From NCBI GenBank assembly GCA_945883495.1, contig CAMCXS010000016.1:1-64000 (forward strand): 64,000 nt of DNA. Direction: 5' to 3'. Source of the stretch: Akkermansia muciniphila. GTDB taxonomy: Bacteria > Verrucomicrobiota > Verrucomicrobiia > Verrucomicrobiales > DEV007. The notes under the pieces were generated by a model. The model worked only from the letters and a program-made list of their open reading frames with translations, ran no database searches and was not told the origin of the DNA. Positions 15,887-25,462 of this stretch are shown here, piece by piece. The position numbers and the translations under genes are program-made. Position 1 is the first letter of the stretch, and each line of letters opens with the position of its first letter.

Positions 15887-17338
15887 GTGGAACTTAAGGA
15901 TCTTCAGGACTTTCTCGGCCAATCGCCCGCCGTGCGGCTTCTCCGCGCCAATCATGGCGCCCTGATCCTTCATTTTCTCTACCGCGAGTTCAAAGAGGAA
16001 CAGCGCACTCTCGTCGCCCACGAACAGCTGGTCGCCGATTTGGCCGAGTACCAGAGCTGGTTGCAGGAGTCGGGTCAAGCCGACGCCGCGCTCAACGGCG
16101 AGCCCTCGGATTACTTGAACCAGTGGTGTAAGAGCGACATCCGCTACCTGCAACGCTTCTACCAGAGCGGCAGCGATGAGCCCGTTTACCAGCTCACTTC
16201 CCCAGCGGAGACCGCGCTCCGCTTCGTCCGGGAAGCCTTGGCCAGCGAAGGCCAGTTCGTCGGTGCGCAAAGCCGAATGAATCTCATCGTCGAGACGCTT
16301 CGGGAACTGTCGATCTTTGCCCAGGACAATCCCGACCGTCAGATCGAGACGCTGGAGACGGAAAAGGCCCGACTTGAAGCCCGGATCGAGCGGATTCGCT
16401 CCAGTGGCAAAGCGGAACGGATGGATCCCACGCAAGTCCGGGAGAAGTTCAACTTCGCCATCGACCTGTTGCAACGCGTCCTCGGCGACTTCCGCCACGT
16501 GGAAGACAAGTTCAAGGAGATCACCCGCGAGGTCCAAGACCGTCAGATGGCCGGGGATCGCCGCGGAGGACTCCTGGAGTTCGTCCTCGACGCCGAATCT
16601 CTACTCAAAGAGTCCGATCAAGGCCGCACCTTCTACGGGTTCGTGAACCTGATCCTGTCCCCCGGCCGTCAGGAGAAGCTGCGGCAACTGGTGGAAGCGA
16701 TCCATCAAGTGCCTGATTTAGCGGGCTGCGAAGGGGGCTTGGAGATGCTCCGCCAGATGATGCCTGCGCTCACGGCGGAGGCCGAGCAGGTCATGCAGAC
16801 CAACCAACGTCTCTCCGCCTCCATCCGCCGCCTCCTCGACGGGAGGGTGGCTGACGAGCGCCGCAAGATTGCGCTGACGATGGACGAGATTCTCAACCTG
16901 GCGCGTCAGAATCGAAATCAACCGCCCGAGGAGTTTGAAATCGATCTCGAAGTCGAGGACCCGATTCGCGTCTTTTCCTGTTTCAGCCGCCAGTTCTGGA
17001 CCCCAGCCGCCGAGGTCGAAGCCGTGGCCCTGGCCACCGACGAAGCCTCCGCCGAGGACGTGGATGAAGCGTTCGACCTCTTCGCGGGCATGCAACGTCT
17101 CGACTGGAGCGCGATGCGCCAAACCATTGATGAACTCACGGCACGGGAGCCTTCGATCTCCCTGCCCCGCCTGCTCGAGGTCCGTCCTCCTAGGAGCGGA
17201 GTCGTCGAGGTGCTTGGGTATGTCCAAATCGCTTCGGATGACGATCACGTGCTCCTCGAAGAAGAGACGGACATGGTTCACGTCCCTGACTCCTGCCAGC
17301 TCCAAATCCCCCGGGTCATCTTCCGTCAACCGGTCTGA
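15887..17338 (+). CDS. jetA: MksF / Wadjet JetA-type subunit (DUF3375)
   Basis: A 483-residue kleisin-like protein of the DUF3375 family, the MukF-type subunit (MksF, JetA) of bacterial Mks/Wadjet SMC complexes, which bridges the ATPase heads and binds the MksE subunit. The N-terminus (LQDFLGQSPAVRLLRANH, then LHFLYREFK) is the typical winged-helix dimerisation region; the middle (130-330) is long and helical with coiled-coil character, and the C-terminal part (about 400-483) is a second compact domain. The GTG at 15887 is the only suitable start. The MksE gene follows after 19 bases and the SMC gene overlaps that one, so the three form one operon. Confidence 0.88.
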   Translation: MELKDLQDFLGQSPAVRLLRANHGALILHFLYREFKEEQRTLVAHEQLVADLAEYQSWLQESGQADAALNGEPSDYLNQWCKSDIRYLQRFYQSGSDEPVYQLTSPAETALRFVREALASEGQFVGAQSRMNLIVETLRELSIFAQDNPDRQIETLETEKARLEARIERIRSSGKAERMDPTQVREKFNFAIDLLQRVLGDFRHVEDKFKEITREVQDRQMAGDRRGGLLEFVLDAESLLKESDQGRTFYGFVNLILSPGRQEKLRQLVEAIHQVPDLAGCEGGLEMLRQMMPALTAEAEQVMQTNQRLSASIRRLLDGRVADERRKIALTMDEILNLARQNRNQPPEEFEIDLEVEDPIRVFSCFSRQFWTPAAEVEAVALATDEASAEDVDEAFDLFAGMQRLDWSAMRQTIDELTAREPSISLPRLLEVRPPRSGVVEVLGYVQIASDDDHVLLEEETDMVHVPDSCQLQIPRVIFRQPV

Positions 17339-17357
17339 GCCCATCCAAACTCCAGCT

Positions 17358-17960
17358 ATGAGCTTATTACCTGAATTTCACGAGTCCAGCGTCGCAGCCG
17401 TCAAGCTATTGCAAGGCGCGGTCTACATGGATGACGCCAAAGCCTGGGACATTATCCTATCGAATCGCTCCCGCCTGGAAACCTATTTCGGCCGGGTCGG
17501 ACTGGTGATGGTCATTGATGAACCGGAAGGGTTCGCCTATCTCCGTCAACTGGAGGAGCACGAGTTCCCCGACGGTTATGACCGCATGCCCAAGCTAATC
17601 CGCAAAAGCCGTCTCGGATACGACCTGACCCTCTTCTGTATTCTTCTACGCGACGAGCTCCGCCGCCATGAAGAGCAAGGAGCCGAAGCGGGCCGTTGCA
17701 TTGCGGATTTAGATGATCTCTTCGCGCGTCTCCGCGAGCTCATGCCCGACGCCGAAGACGAGGTCCGCTCCCGTAAGAAACTGGATCACTTGGTGGTTCG
17801 CGCTCAGGAACTCGGCTTCCTGCGCCGCCTTCCCTCCGAGTCTCCCGTTTACGAAATCAAACCCATCCTCAAAGCCCGGATCACGGCGGAACGCCTTGAT
17901 GAACTGAAGGAACAACTTTCCGCTTTCACCGCCGCCCGCAAAGAAACTCTCCATGCATGA
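17358..17960 (+). CDS. jetB: MksE / Wadjet JetB-type subunit (DUF4194)
   Basis: A 200-residue MukE-like protein (DUF4194), the small winged-helix subunit that binds the kleisin and DNA in Mks/Wadjet complexes. It has the expected early segment (AVKLLQGAVYMDDAKAWDII), EPEGFAYLRQLEE and a pair of predicted winged helices up to about residue 180. I chose the ATG at 17358, which gives the family's usual length; the same open frame extends far upstream but there it is a shadow of jetA. Its 3' end overlaps the SMC gene by eight bases, indicating coupled translation. Confidence 0.87.
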   Translation: MSLLPEFHESSVAAVKLLQGAVYMDDAKAWDIILSNRSRLETYFGRVGLVMVIDEPEGFAYLRQLEEHEFPDGYDRMPKLIRKSRLGYDLTLFCILLRDELRRHEEQGAEAGRCIADLDDLFARLRELMPDAEDEVRSRKKLDHLVVRAQELGFLRRLPSESPVYEIKPILKARITAERLDELKEQLSAFTAARKETLHA

Positions 17961-20900
17961 CCCCACCCTCTCTCCGCTCGCGCTCCCAGGCTACCGTCTA
18001 GCCAAAGTTCAGGTGATGAACTGGGGCACCTTCGACTCCGCGAAGGGCCAGATCCATACCGTGCGACCGGACGGTCGCACGTCTTTGCTCATCGGCCAGA
18101 ACGGCAGCGGCAAGTCGACTCTGGTGGATAGCATTTTGACGCTTTTGGTCCGTCCAGGGGTGCGCAATTACAACGTAGCGGCTGGCTCCTCAGGCGGCAA
18201 ACGCGAGCGCGACGAGCGCTCCTATCTTCTTGGCGCATTTGGCCATGCAAGCTCGGACAGTGAAAACAAGGCATCGACCCTTTATCTACGCAAAGAAGGG
18301 CGTCACCTGAGCATCCTGCTCGCCTATTTTCATAACGCGCAAACCGCCCGCGGCTTCACCATGGCCCAGGTGCTTTATTCTGGAGTCGATGGCAAGGTAG
18401 AGAAGATTTTCTGCTTCGCGAAAGGCGAAAAGGACATCGCAGTTGATTTCGACGGCCTCAAATCCGTCGACCAGATTTGCCCAAAACTAGAGGCTCGTGG
18501 CATCAAGACCACAAAGACGTTCCTCCAGTATCACAAGTGGATGTTGGCTGAAACGCAGATGCGCGGCAAGGCCATGGATATCTTCAACCAGACCGTCGCC
18601 GTCAAAGATATTCGCAGTCTCACCGAGTTCATTCGCTGCCACATGCTTGAGGCCAGCGACTGGCAGGACCGAATCGACGACATCCTCAACCACTTCCAAC
18701 AGCTTTCCGACTCGCACCGCATGCTCGTGGATGCGCGGGAGCAAGCGGAGGCGCTGCAACCGGTCGTGGCGGCAGGAGTCGATTATCAGAATTTGAAAGC
18801 GGCCCTCGATGTCCGGGAGAAGGTGGAACGAGCATCTGAGGCATTCTTCCGCACCCGCACCGCGCAACTTTTTAGCGAAGCCAAAGCCACTCGTCAAACC
18901 GAGCAGGAGACCCTCGCTCGCGAGGTCGCGCACACTGGCCAAGAGCTGGAGCAGTGCGAAGACCAGATCCGCAGGCTGCGTAACGACATCGAACACGCCG
19001 GGGGCGAGCGCTTGCGCTCCCTGCCATTTTTGATTCAGCAGAAGGAGCAGGACAGCCGCCGCCGCAGGGAACGAGCCGAACGTTACCAAAAAGCTCTCGC
19101 CAAAGCAGGAATTGGCCAACCGGTCGATGACTCCGCGACCTTTGAAGCCATGGCCCGCCGCTTGGCTGAACTGCGCGCCGAGATCGATGAGCTCGTTCAG
19201 TCCACCGATCAATCACGCTTCGAAAACGCCCTCAAAGCGCACGATTTGAATCAACGCCGCGAGAATCTTGAGCGCGAGATCAAAGCGCTTGAAGAACGCC
19301 GTTCGAACATTCCGGAAGCGTTTCTTCGCCTCCGTCGCGAGCTTTGCCAGGAGCTCCGGCTCGAGGTTTCCGATCTTCCCTTCGCCGCTGAGCTGATGGC
19401 GGTTCGTCCCGAGGAAACCCGGTGGCAGAGCGCGGCGGAGATGGTTCTTCGCAGTTTCGGGCTGAGCCTCTTGGTTCCGTCCACGCATTACCGCGAAGTC
19501 AGCGCCTACCTCAACCGGGTGAAACTCCGCGATGCTTCCGGACGAGGCCAACGCCTTGTCTACCATCGTACGGGGGAGATCCCAACGGCCGCGCAAGAAC
19601 TTATTCAATCCGCAGCCCCGGATTCACTCCTCCAAAAGCTCGACTTCAGCCGAGAACATCCGCTGGCGGACTGGGTGCGGGCCGAAATCGCCCAGCGCTT
19701 CAATTTCCGGTGCTGCGAATCTCTGGAGTCTTTCCAAGAGCAACGCACCATGGCTCTCACCGCCGATCGACACGTAAAGTCGACCGTAAACCGGCATGAA
19801 AAGGATGATCGCGAACAGGTTTCCGAGCCCCGCCACTTCATCCTCGGTTGGGACAACCGCGCCAAACTCGACACCCTGCGCTCGGACCTCGGTCTGATCC
19901 TCGCGGATATTCAGCGCCTCATGGTTCAGGCGCAGCACCACGCGGATCACATCGCGCAGTTGCAGAGCCGCCGTGAGGCCATCCAACACGCCCTAGAGGT
20001 CAAGCTTTTCGCCGAAGTCGACTTCGCCGCTCCCGATCGGGAAATTTCCGCGCTACTGAAGGAAAAGGAAGGTTTGGAGAACACTGATCAGCTGGTCTCA
20101 ACATTAACCCAACAACTTCAGTCCGCGAACGCTCGCAAGCACCAGCTCAAGCAGCGGGAATCCGAGTGCACGAAACGCTTGGGCGTCATCGAACGCGAAA
20201 TCGCCCAAGCCGCCCAGTTGGTCGAGACCGCCGAACGCCGTTTGGGCGAAGCTCATGCCGCCGGTGAACTGGATGCTCATCGCCAGCTTTTCCCGCAGAT
20301 CGAATCCGATCTCCACGCCGCTGGCATCGTCCTCACGGCGGAAACTCTGTTCGCGCAGGAAAATGCCTTCCTCGCTACCCTTCGGGAAGCCATCGCCCGC
20401 ATCCGCGCGGAAGTGGAACCTTTGGAGAAATCACTTCTTCAGACGATGGGCCGTTTCCTCCGTAAGTTCCGCAACTTCGAACACGAGTTGCGCGACGATC
20501 CGGCCTATATCGAAGACTTTATCCGCCTCCACGACACCCTGGAGCACGAGGACCTTCCAAAACACGAGCAACGTTTCAAGGAGCGCCTCAACGAAAAAGT
20601 CACCACAGAGCTCGGCATCCTCAACAATCAGCTCACCAACGAGCGAGAGGAGATTCTGACCCGGATTGCGACGCTCAACCGGTGCCTCGAGACGATCGAC
20701 TATGATCCCCTCGCCGGCACCTACATGCAGCTCGACCCAAAGCCAGTCCGCGACAAGGAGATCGACGAATTCCAGAAACTGCTGCGCGACTGTTTGAGCG
20801 ACGCTTTCGACGGTGCGTTCGAAACGGATGAAGCACGTTTCCAGAAAATCGAGGGTTTGATCGATCGGCTTCGCGACGAACCGCGTTGGCGCGAGAAAGT

Positions 20901-21435
20901 AACCGACGTCCGCCGTTGGTTTGACTTTGGCGCTCGCGAAACCGTGCGTGCCAGTGGTGAAGAGCGCGGCTACTACTCGGATAGCATGGGTCAATCTGGT
21001 GGCGAAAAGGCAAAGCTTGCCTTCACCATTCTGGTCGCCGCCGTGGTGTATCAATTCGACATTGATCCCGAGGCCTCCATCAGCGACCGCTTCCACTTCG
21101 TTGTGGTCGACGAGATGTTCTCCAAAATCGACGACCGCTACGCTGAATATGCTATGCGGCTCTTCCAGAAGTTCGGACTCCAGCTACTCATCGTGGCACC
21201 ATTCGATGCCAAGGCCAAGGTCACCGAGCCCTTTGTGGATTACTACATGCACGTAGTGAAGAAAAACAATCGCTCCCGCGCGCTGACGATGTCTTCGGGA
21301 GAGTTCAATGGCCGGTTCCGCGAGTCCAGTCAAGAAACTACCTCTGCTGCGCCCCTCTCGACTCCGACAGTCGTGCAGATCTCAGAACCGCGCCTACAGA
21401 TCTACTCCGCAAGGGATATTTCGCTGAACTCTTAG
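17953..21435 (+). CDS. jetC: MksB / Wadjet JetC-type SMC ATPase
   Basis: A 1160-residue SMC-like ATPase related to MukB. The N-terminal head has NWGTFDSAKG and Walker A GQNGSGKST (48-56); the C-terminal head has the ABC signature QSGGEKAKLAF (SGGE at 1015-1018) and Walker B VVVDEMFSKIDD (Asp1053, Glu1054). Long coiled coils fill about 265-480 and 620-940, around a hinge-like region near 480-620. With MksF and MksE it should form a DNA-loop-extruding or -compacting machine. In Wadjet the fourth gene (jetD, a Toprim nuclease) normally sits next to it; here the next gene is convergent and belongs to a pilus cluster. So it is either a housekeeping MksBEF condensin or an incomplete Wadjet. Confidence 0.9.
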   Translation: MHDPTLSPLALPGYRLAKVQVMNWGTFDSAKGQIHTVRPDGRTSLLIGQNGSGKSTLVDSILTLLVRPGVRNYNVAAGSSGGKRERDERSYLLGAFGHASSDSENKASTLYLRKEGRHLSILLAYFHNAQTARGFTMAQVLYSGVDGKVEKIFCFAKGEKDIAVDFDGLKSVDQICPKLEARGIKTTKTFLQYHKWMLAETQMRGKAMDIFNQTVAVKDIRSLTEFIRCHMLEASDWQDRIDDILNHFQQLSDSHRMLVDAREQAEALQPVVAAGVDYQNLKAALDVREKVERASEAFFRTRTAQLFSEAKATRQTEQETLAREVAHTGQELEQCEDQIRRLRNDIEHAGGERLRSLPFLIQQKEQDSRRRRERAERYQKALAKAGIGQPVDDSATFEAMARRLAELRAEIDELVQSTDQSRFENALKAHDLNQRRENLEREIKALEERRSNIPEAFLRLRRELCQELRLEVSDLPFAAELMAVRPEETRWQSAAEMVLRSFGLSLLVPSTHYREVSAYLNRVKLRDASGRGQRLVYHRTGEIPTAAQELIQSAAPDSLLQKLDFSREHPLADWVRAEIAQRFNFRCCESLESFQEQRTMALTADRHVKSTVNRHEKDDREQVSEPRHFILGWDNRAKLDTLRSDLGLILADIQRLMVQAQHHADHIAQLQSRREAIQHALEVKLFAEVDFAAPDREISALLKEKEGLENTDQLVSTLTQQLQSANARKHQLKQRESECTKRLGVIEREIAQAAQLVETAERRLGEAHAAGELDAHRQLFPQIESDLHAAGIVLTAETLFAQENAFLATLREAIARIRAEVEPLEKSLLQTMGRFLRKFRNFEHELRDDPAYIEDFIRLHDTLEHEDLPKHEQRFKERLNEKVTTELGILNNQLTNEREEILTRIATLNRCLETIDYDPLAGTYMQLDPKPVRDKEIDEFQKLLRDCLSDAFDGAFETDEARFQKIEGLIDRLRDEPRWREKVTDVRRWFDFGARETVRASGEERGYYSDSMGQSGGEKAKLAFTILVAAVVYQFDIDPEASISDRFHFVVVDEMFSKIDDRYAEYAMRLFQKFGLQLLIVAPFDAKAKVTEPFVDYYMHVVKKNNRSRALTMSSGEFNGRFRESSQETTSAAPLSTPTVVQISEPRLQIYSARDISLNS

Positions 21436-21471
21436 GTCCGCTGTCGAACAAGTCCAGGTTTTATCACCGAA

Positions 21472-21495
21472 AGCCCCGCCCAAGAAGGCGGGGCT
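21472..21495. terminator. Hairpin between convergent genes, possible terminator
   Basis: AGCCCCGCC at 21472-21480 pairs perfectly with GGCGGGGCT at 21487-21495 around the loop CAAGAA. It sits 36 bases past the SMC gene stop and 80 bases past the end of the convergent pilus operon. No long T tract follows on either strand (TTTC on the minus side), so termination is plausible but not certain. Confidence 0.6.
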
Positions 21496-21574
21496 GCTTC
21501 AAGCGCGGACTCCAAAGAGGCATACAGGACGGTCTCCACATGAAAAGCGGAATCCCTCCGAGTGAGTCAGCCTC

Positions 21575-22573
21575 TCATTTCACCTCCGGGACTTCCGGCA
21601 AACTCCCCTTCGTCAGAGTGACCTCGCTGCCATCAGTCAGCTTAAGAGTGGCCACCGCTCCCGCTTGGTCGATCGCCTCAAGCTTATAGGTAACAGCCGG
21701 TTCTTTCTGAAGAGTAAAGGTCTCTCCGATTCGGACATAGAATTGCTTCTGATTGGCATCGAGGGTGAAGTCGAATTCCCCGAAATAAGTCGGGTAATTT
21801 TGCTCTTTGCGAAACTCGAGAACGATGTCGGAACCGTTTGAGTTGTCCTTCAGGGCGAGAGTTGACTGGTTGGCTCTGATCCCGCTGCTGTTCAATCCCT
21901 CTTTCTTCTCATAGCTCAACACCTTAAACCGGCCATTGAAAAAGGTGTCTCCTACCGCCGGGAACTCTGCCGGAGCGCGGGCGCCCCGGTTGATGATGTT
22001 GATCTGGAACTTTGGATCATTATCCGCGGCAAAGGTCATGGTAAAATTCTGCTGCTTGCGATCCACGAACTTCAATTTCAGCCAATACGGGGGGTGTGAT
22101 GCAGGATCGACCGGAGAAGTCTTAGCCTTCCACTCATCCAAGGTAACAAACCCATCCGCATCAGGATCTGATTCGAGTACGGCACTGTAGAGGAGATCCA
22201 AGTTATACTTCTGAAACCACTCGTTAGGAACAGGAGGCCGAATGGGTGCCGTGGTTGGGTCCGCCAAATCAAAAAGGGCACCGTCTTTCTCAATGATGGT
22301 CACCGAGCGAAAAAGAGGAACCATCTTCCGAGCTCCACTCCCGAGTTCGACGTCCTTATCTGCCCAGTTGAAGGGCGACTTCAAAATCGCGGCGGATTGA
22401 TCGACCACCTCGATTTCAGGTTTCGGCAGTTCGGCCTTCACAGGCGACTTTGGGATCACGTATTGGTCTGGCAATGCGGAAACGCCCATTAAGTTCTTGG
22501 CGCCGACGCCAATTCCCGCCACCCCCAAGAGGAGTGCCAACAGCTTATCAGGATTCTGTTTAATCCATTCCAT
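21575..22573 (-). CDS. Amuc_1099-family pilus-like system protein
   Basis: A 332-residue protein with an N-terminal membrane anchor (KLLALLLGVAGIGVGAKNL, residues 10-28) and a periplasmic remainder made of beta-rich segments. Its position as the last gene after Amuc_1100-, 1101- and 1102-like genes, and its topology, match the Amuc_1099 component of the type IV pilus-like system of Verrucomicrobiota. The role is probably structural, at the inner-membrane assembly platform. In Akkermansia the outer-membrane secretin (Amuc_1098) comes next; here the next gene is the convergent SMC ATPase. Assignment rests on gene order and overall pattern rather than a catalytic motif. Confidence 0.8.
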   Translation of the reverse strand: MEWIKQNPDKLLALLLGVAGIGVGAKNLMGVSALPDQYVIPKSPVKAELPKPEIEVVDQSAAILKSPFNWADKDVELGSGARKMVPLFRSVTIIEKDGALFDLADPTTAPIRPPVPNEWFQKYNLDLLYSAVLESDPDADGFVTLDEWKAKTSPVDPASHPPYWLKLKFVDRKQQNFTMTFAADNDPKFQINIINRGARAPAEFPAVGDTFFNGRFKVLSYEKKEGLNSSGIRANQSTLALKDNSNGSDIVLEFRKEQNYPTYFGEFDFTLDANQKQFYVRIGETFTLQKEPAVTYKLEAIDQAGAVATLKLTDGSEVTLTKGSLPEVPEVK

Positions 22574-22594
22574 GTTCTGCGATACGTAAAAACC

Positions 22595-23584
22595 TTAGGG
22601 GTTCGCCGGACGGGCTGTTGAACGATTGCCAGGAGTTCGCCCAGCTCCTCTGGTTGGCGGACCTGCCGCTGGCGGCTCCGGTGGGGCGTCAACAATCTCC
22701 GGGAATCGGCACAGATCAATCACAGCCGTGATCCTCAGCTTCTCGTTTCCAAAAATGACACGCCCATCGTATTCTTGGAGACCACTGGCACCCGGATCTT
22801 GCCCCTCGACCACCTCCACGACCTCACCGGTCGTTGGATCCTTCGCCAAACGCTTCGACTCTAGATTCTTCGATGGGCCTGCTTTTACTTCATTGTCTAC
22901 ACGCAAAACGCGAACGATGTAGAAATACTTTTTGTCATTGCTAACTAGATTTAGAAAATTCCGAAACCCATCGTGACTCGTAACAAAACTCAGCTTCACG
23001 GGGTACTTCACCACCCTTTTGGACTTCTCCGGATCAGGCTCGCCTTTCTCGAGCGCGGTCTGTTCGCGCTCCACCGCGATGATTTCGTCTGCCCCCTGAT
23101 TCACAATCATCCGCAGCAGGTAATCCACTGAGTCCAGCTGGTATTTCAAGATCCCGGTGGCCGCGGGCTTCGGCAAGGTGGTCGAATACTCCTGCATACC
23201 AAAATAGAAGCCTTCGGGAACGACAACCCGCTTCTCGAAGGCGAATTTCTGGAAGGACTCAATCATCGCCTTCAATTCCTGGGGGAACTGTTGATCGCTG
23301 ACCGCTTCCAGAGGCCGCTGGTAGGCCTTGAGCTGGGTGTGTAACGTCTCGACGTGTTCCTCAAACTCGGTTACCAACGCTGTCTCCTTCTCCAGATTTG
23401 CCGCATTCGGATATACCGGAGCCGCCTCAAGCTTACGTTTCTGCGCTTTCTGTGCTTCAAAGCCACTGGCTGAAGCGGAGTAAACTCCGAGAGATTGAAA
23501 GAGGTAATAGCCTGCGCCGCCGAGGAGCAGAACCATCACCACCACGTAGCTCACCCAGAAAGCCTGTTCTTTTGCGCTCTTCAT
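22595..23584 (-). CDS. Amuc_1100-family pilus-like protein (PilO-like)
   Basis: A 329-residue protein with one N-terminal membrane helix (FWVSYVVVMVLLLGGAGYYL, 9-28), a coiled-coil stretch (about 40-115) and a periplasmic ferredoxin-like part. The segment YFGMQEYSTTLPKPAATG aligns by eye with the WLGFQVYSTQAPSVQAAS region of Amuc_1100, the Akkermansia protein known as a TLR2-active surface factor. The C-terminus (about 290-329) is a Pro/Gly/Arg-rich tail. It probably plays a PilO-like part in the pilus platform with the PilM/PilN-like neighbour. It starts 18 bases after the upstream gene's stop. Confidence 0.83.
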   Translation of the reverse strand: MKSAKEQAFWVSYVVVMVLLLGGAGYYLFQSLGVYSASASGFEAQKAQKRKLEAAPVYPNAANLEKETALVTEFEEHVETLHTQLKAYQRPLEAVSDQQFPQELKAMIESFQKFAFEKRVVVPEGFYFGMQEYSTTLPKPAATGILKYQLDSVDYLLRMIVNQGADEIIAVEREQTALEKGEPDPEKSKRVVKYPVKLSFVTSHDGFRNFLNLVSNDKKYFYIVRVLRVDNEVKAGPSKNLESKRLAKDPTTGEVVEVVEGQDPGASGLQEYDGRVIFGNEKLRITAVIDLCRFPEIVDAPPEPPAAGPPTRGAGRTPGNRSTARPANP

Positions 23585-23602
23585 TACGTCTTCGATGCGA
23601 GA

Positions 23603-25423
23603 TTACTTTGTGAACTGAATTCGGCGACCTTCCGGCAGAGGAAGCTTCAACGTAAACTCGTAAGCTTGACGGTCATTTCCGGTCCCGTGATTGATTGGGT
23701 TTAGTAATTCACCATCGGTAAACTTCTTCGCGACAGCTCCTTCTGGGCCAACCGCAGGTTGCCCAGTAGCGGGGTCCCGCTCCACGAGATCAAAAAACGG
23801 ACGTTTGGACTGCCGCAGCCGGTCGAGGAAGCTATACACTACCTTCGAGCCTCCCTGGGTATTGTCCCGCCACAACCCTTTGATTTGGATGGAGTCGATC
23901 ACGTGCTGCCCCGCAGGCACGGCCGCCATTAGTGGATCCGCACCAGCTTCGAGCGCGGCCTCACCGGCACGCCGCGGTTCTGCGATGAGCGGATTTGTTC
24001 CCGACATCGGCTGGAGTTCAACAAACCAAATCTTGTCGTCCACCATCGCTTCGCTCAAGTCCCGGAAGGTGGTGATCCAATACACCCGCCCCAAGACGGC
24101 ATCTGAATAAGGTTTGCTCCGGCCCCGGATCGCCTCAAGACGCTCGTCCTGTTCAGCGATGTCCGCAGCGAATTTCTTCAGTGTGGAGACCTCCCGCTCC
24201 AACGATGTTCTTCGTGCGCTGACATAGTCGGCCGCCTGCTGATAATAGAAGCCTGAGGTTCCAAGCATCATCGCGAACGAAACCCCGGCCATCCAGAACA
24301 ATGGCGCCCGCTTTGCGACGATCCGCTCGCGTGCGACCACACGAGGCACCAAATCGATCTCCACCGGCGCAGCTCCCGCTCCCCGCAATCCGAGGCCGAC
24401 GAGCTCACCGAGTGCGTGGGCCTGTCCCATCACAGCCGCCTGATCGACCTTCCGTCCGATCTCGACGTTGCGCAGAGCATTAAAATACTCCACGGGGACT
24501 TTCAGCTTCTCTTGGAAGAACTCGTTGAGATACGGGAGAGAAGCTCCAATACCGCAGAGAAAGGCGACGGTCGGAGCGGAGCCCCCCTGGTTACTGCGGT
24601 AAAAATTGTTTGTCCGGATCACCTCCGCGTGCAAACGCGTCAGCGCATTTCGAATCACTTTGGACATCGCCGCAATTTCGGGATCCTCGTGATCTGCATA
24701 TCCCCCACCAAGAGCAACAAAACCATCCTGCTGCTTTCTCGTCTCCGCCTCAAGGAAGGAGATGCCAAACTCCTTGGAAATCGCTTGGGTAATGTCCCGG
24801 CTGCCAGTATTTATACTGCGAACGAAGAACTTCGTTCCTTCCGCGTAGATCAAATTCGTAGAACGCGCTCCCATGTCAATCAGCAGCACCGGCTGATCGA
24901 CATCTGGGTAATTGTAGCGGAATGCATTGTAGACTGCCAACGGAGCAAGATCCACTTTACCGGTCTCGAACCCGTTTGACCGGACGACCTGATTTACGGA
25001 CTCCAGTTCTTCCGCCTTGATGGCCACCAGCATGACTTCAATCTCAATATCGCCCTCGTTCCCTAGCGTCTGGTAATCCCATACCGCTTCCGTCAGAGGA
25101 AAAGGAACCTGCTGCTGCGCTTCAAAACCGACGATTTGATCCAACTGCTCCACGTCGAGCGGAGGAAGCTTCACAAAGCGAGTGAAGACCGATTGGCTCG
25201 TCACCGCATAGTGGGCGGGCCCTTTTACCTTCATCGATTTCGCCAAGGCACCAATGGCAGCCTGGCATTGGTCCAACCGCGTCGCATCGGCGGAAGGATC
25301 CGGTAGAAGATCGCTGGACTCGAGTTGTTCCAGCACCAGAACGCCACGAATCCCGCTGGAGAACACTCCCAACGAAATGTTTTGGGCGCCTAAATCAATC
25401 GCGATGTTTTTCTGAGAAGCCAT
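23603..25423 (-). CDS. Amuc_1101-family PilM-like protein with PilN-like C-terminus
   Basis: A 606-residue protein. Residues 5-355 are a PilM/actin-fold ATPase (IAIDLGAQNISLGVF phosphate-1 motif, VLLIDMGARSTNLIY phosphate-2, CGIGASLPYLNEFF near 300). A membrane helix follows at about 375-395 (FWMAGVSFAMMLGTSGFYY), then a coiled coil and a periplasmic PilN-like part to the end. PilM and PilN are separate proteins in most type IV pilus systems; here they are joined, as in the Amuc_1101 family. It should connect cytoplasmic motor proteins with the PilO-like subunit encoded next. No PilB/PilT motor gene lies in the window. Confidence 0.86.
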   Translation of the reverse strand: MASQKNIAIDLGAQNISLGVFSSGIRGVLVLEQLESSDLLPDPSADATRLDQCQAAIGALAKSMKVKGPAHYAVTSQSVFTRFVKLPPLDVEQLDQIVGFEAQQQVPFPLTEAVWDYQTLGNEGDIEIEVMLVAIKAEELESVNQVVRSNGFETGKVDLAPLAVYNAFRYNYPDVDQPVLLIDMGARSTNLIYAEGTKFFVRSINTGSRDITQAISKEFGISFLEAETRKQQDGFVALGGGYADHEDPEIAAMSKVIRNALTRLHAEVIRTNNFYRSNQGGSAPTVAFLCGIGASLPYLNEFFQEKLKVPVEYFNALRNVEIGRKVDQAAVMGQAHALGELVGLGLRGAGAAPVEIDLVPRVVARERIVAKRAPLFWMAGVSFAMMLGTSGFYYQQAADYVSARRTSLEREVSTLKKFAADIAEQDERLEAIRGRSKPYSDAVLGRVYWITTFRDLSEAMVDDKIWFVELQPMSGTNPLIAEPRRAGEAALEAGADPLMAAVPAGQHVIDSIQIKGLWRDNTQGGSKVVYSFLDRLRQSKRPFFDLVERDPATGQPAVGPEGAVAKKFTDGELLNPINHGTGNDRQAYEFTLKLPLPEGRRIQFTK

Positions 25424-25462
25424 CCGGTGTGCGGGATGCGGAAATTAAATTAGGAATACGGA

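Noticed and set aside
15662-21495. SMC operon as an island integrated into the tRNA-Arg gene
   Set aside because: Integration normally happens at the tRNA 3' end, which faces away from the SMC genes here; no integrase and no repeat of the tRNA end were seen near 21.5 kb.
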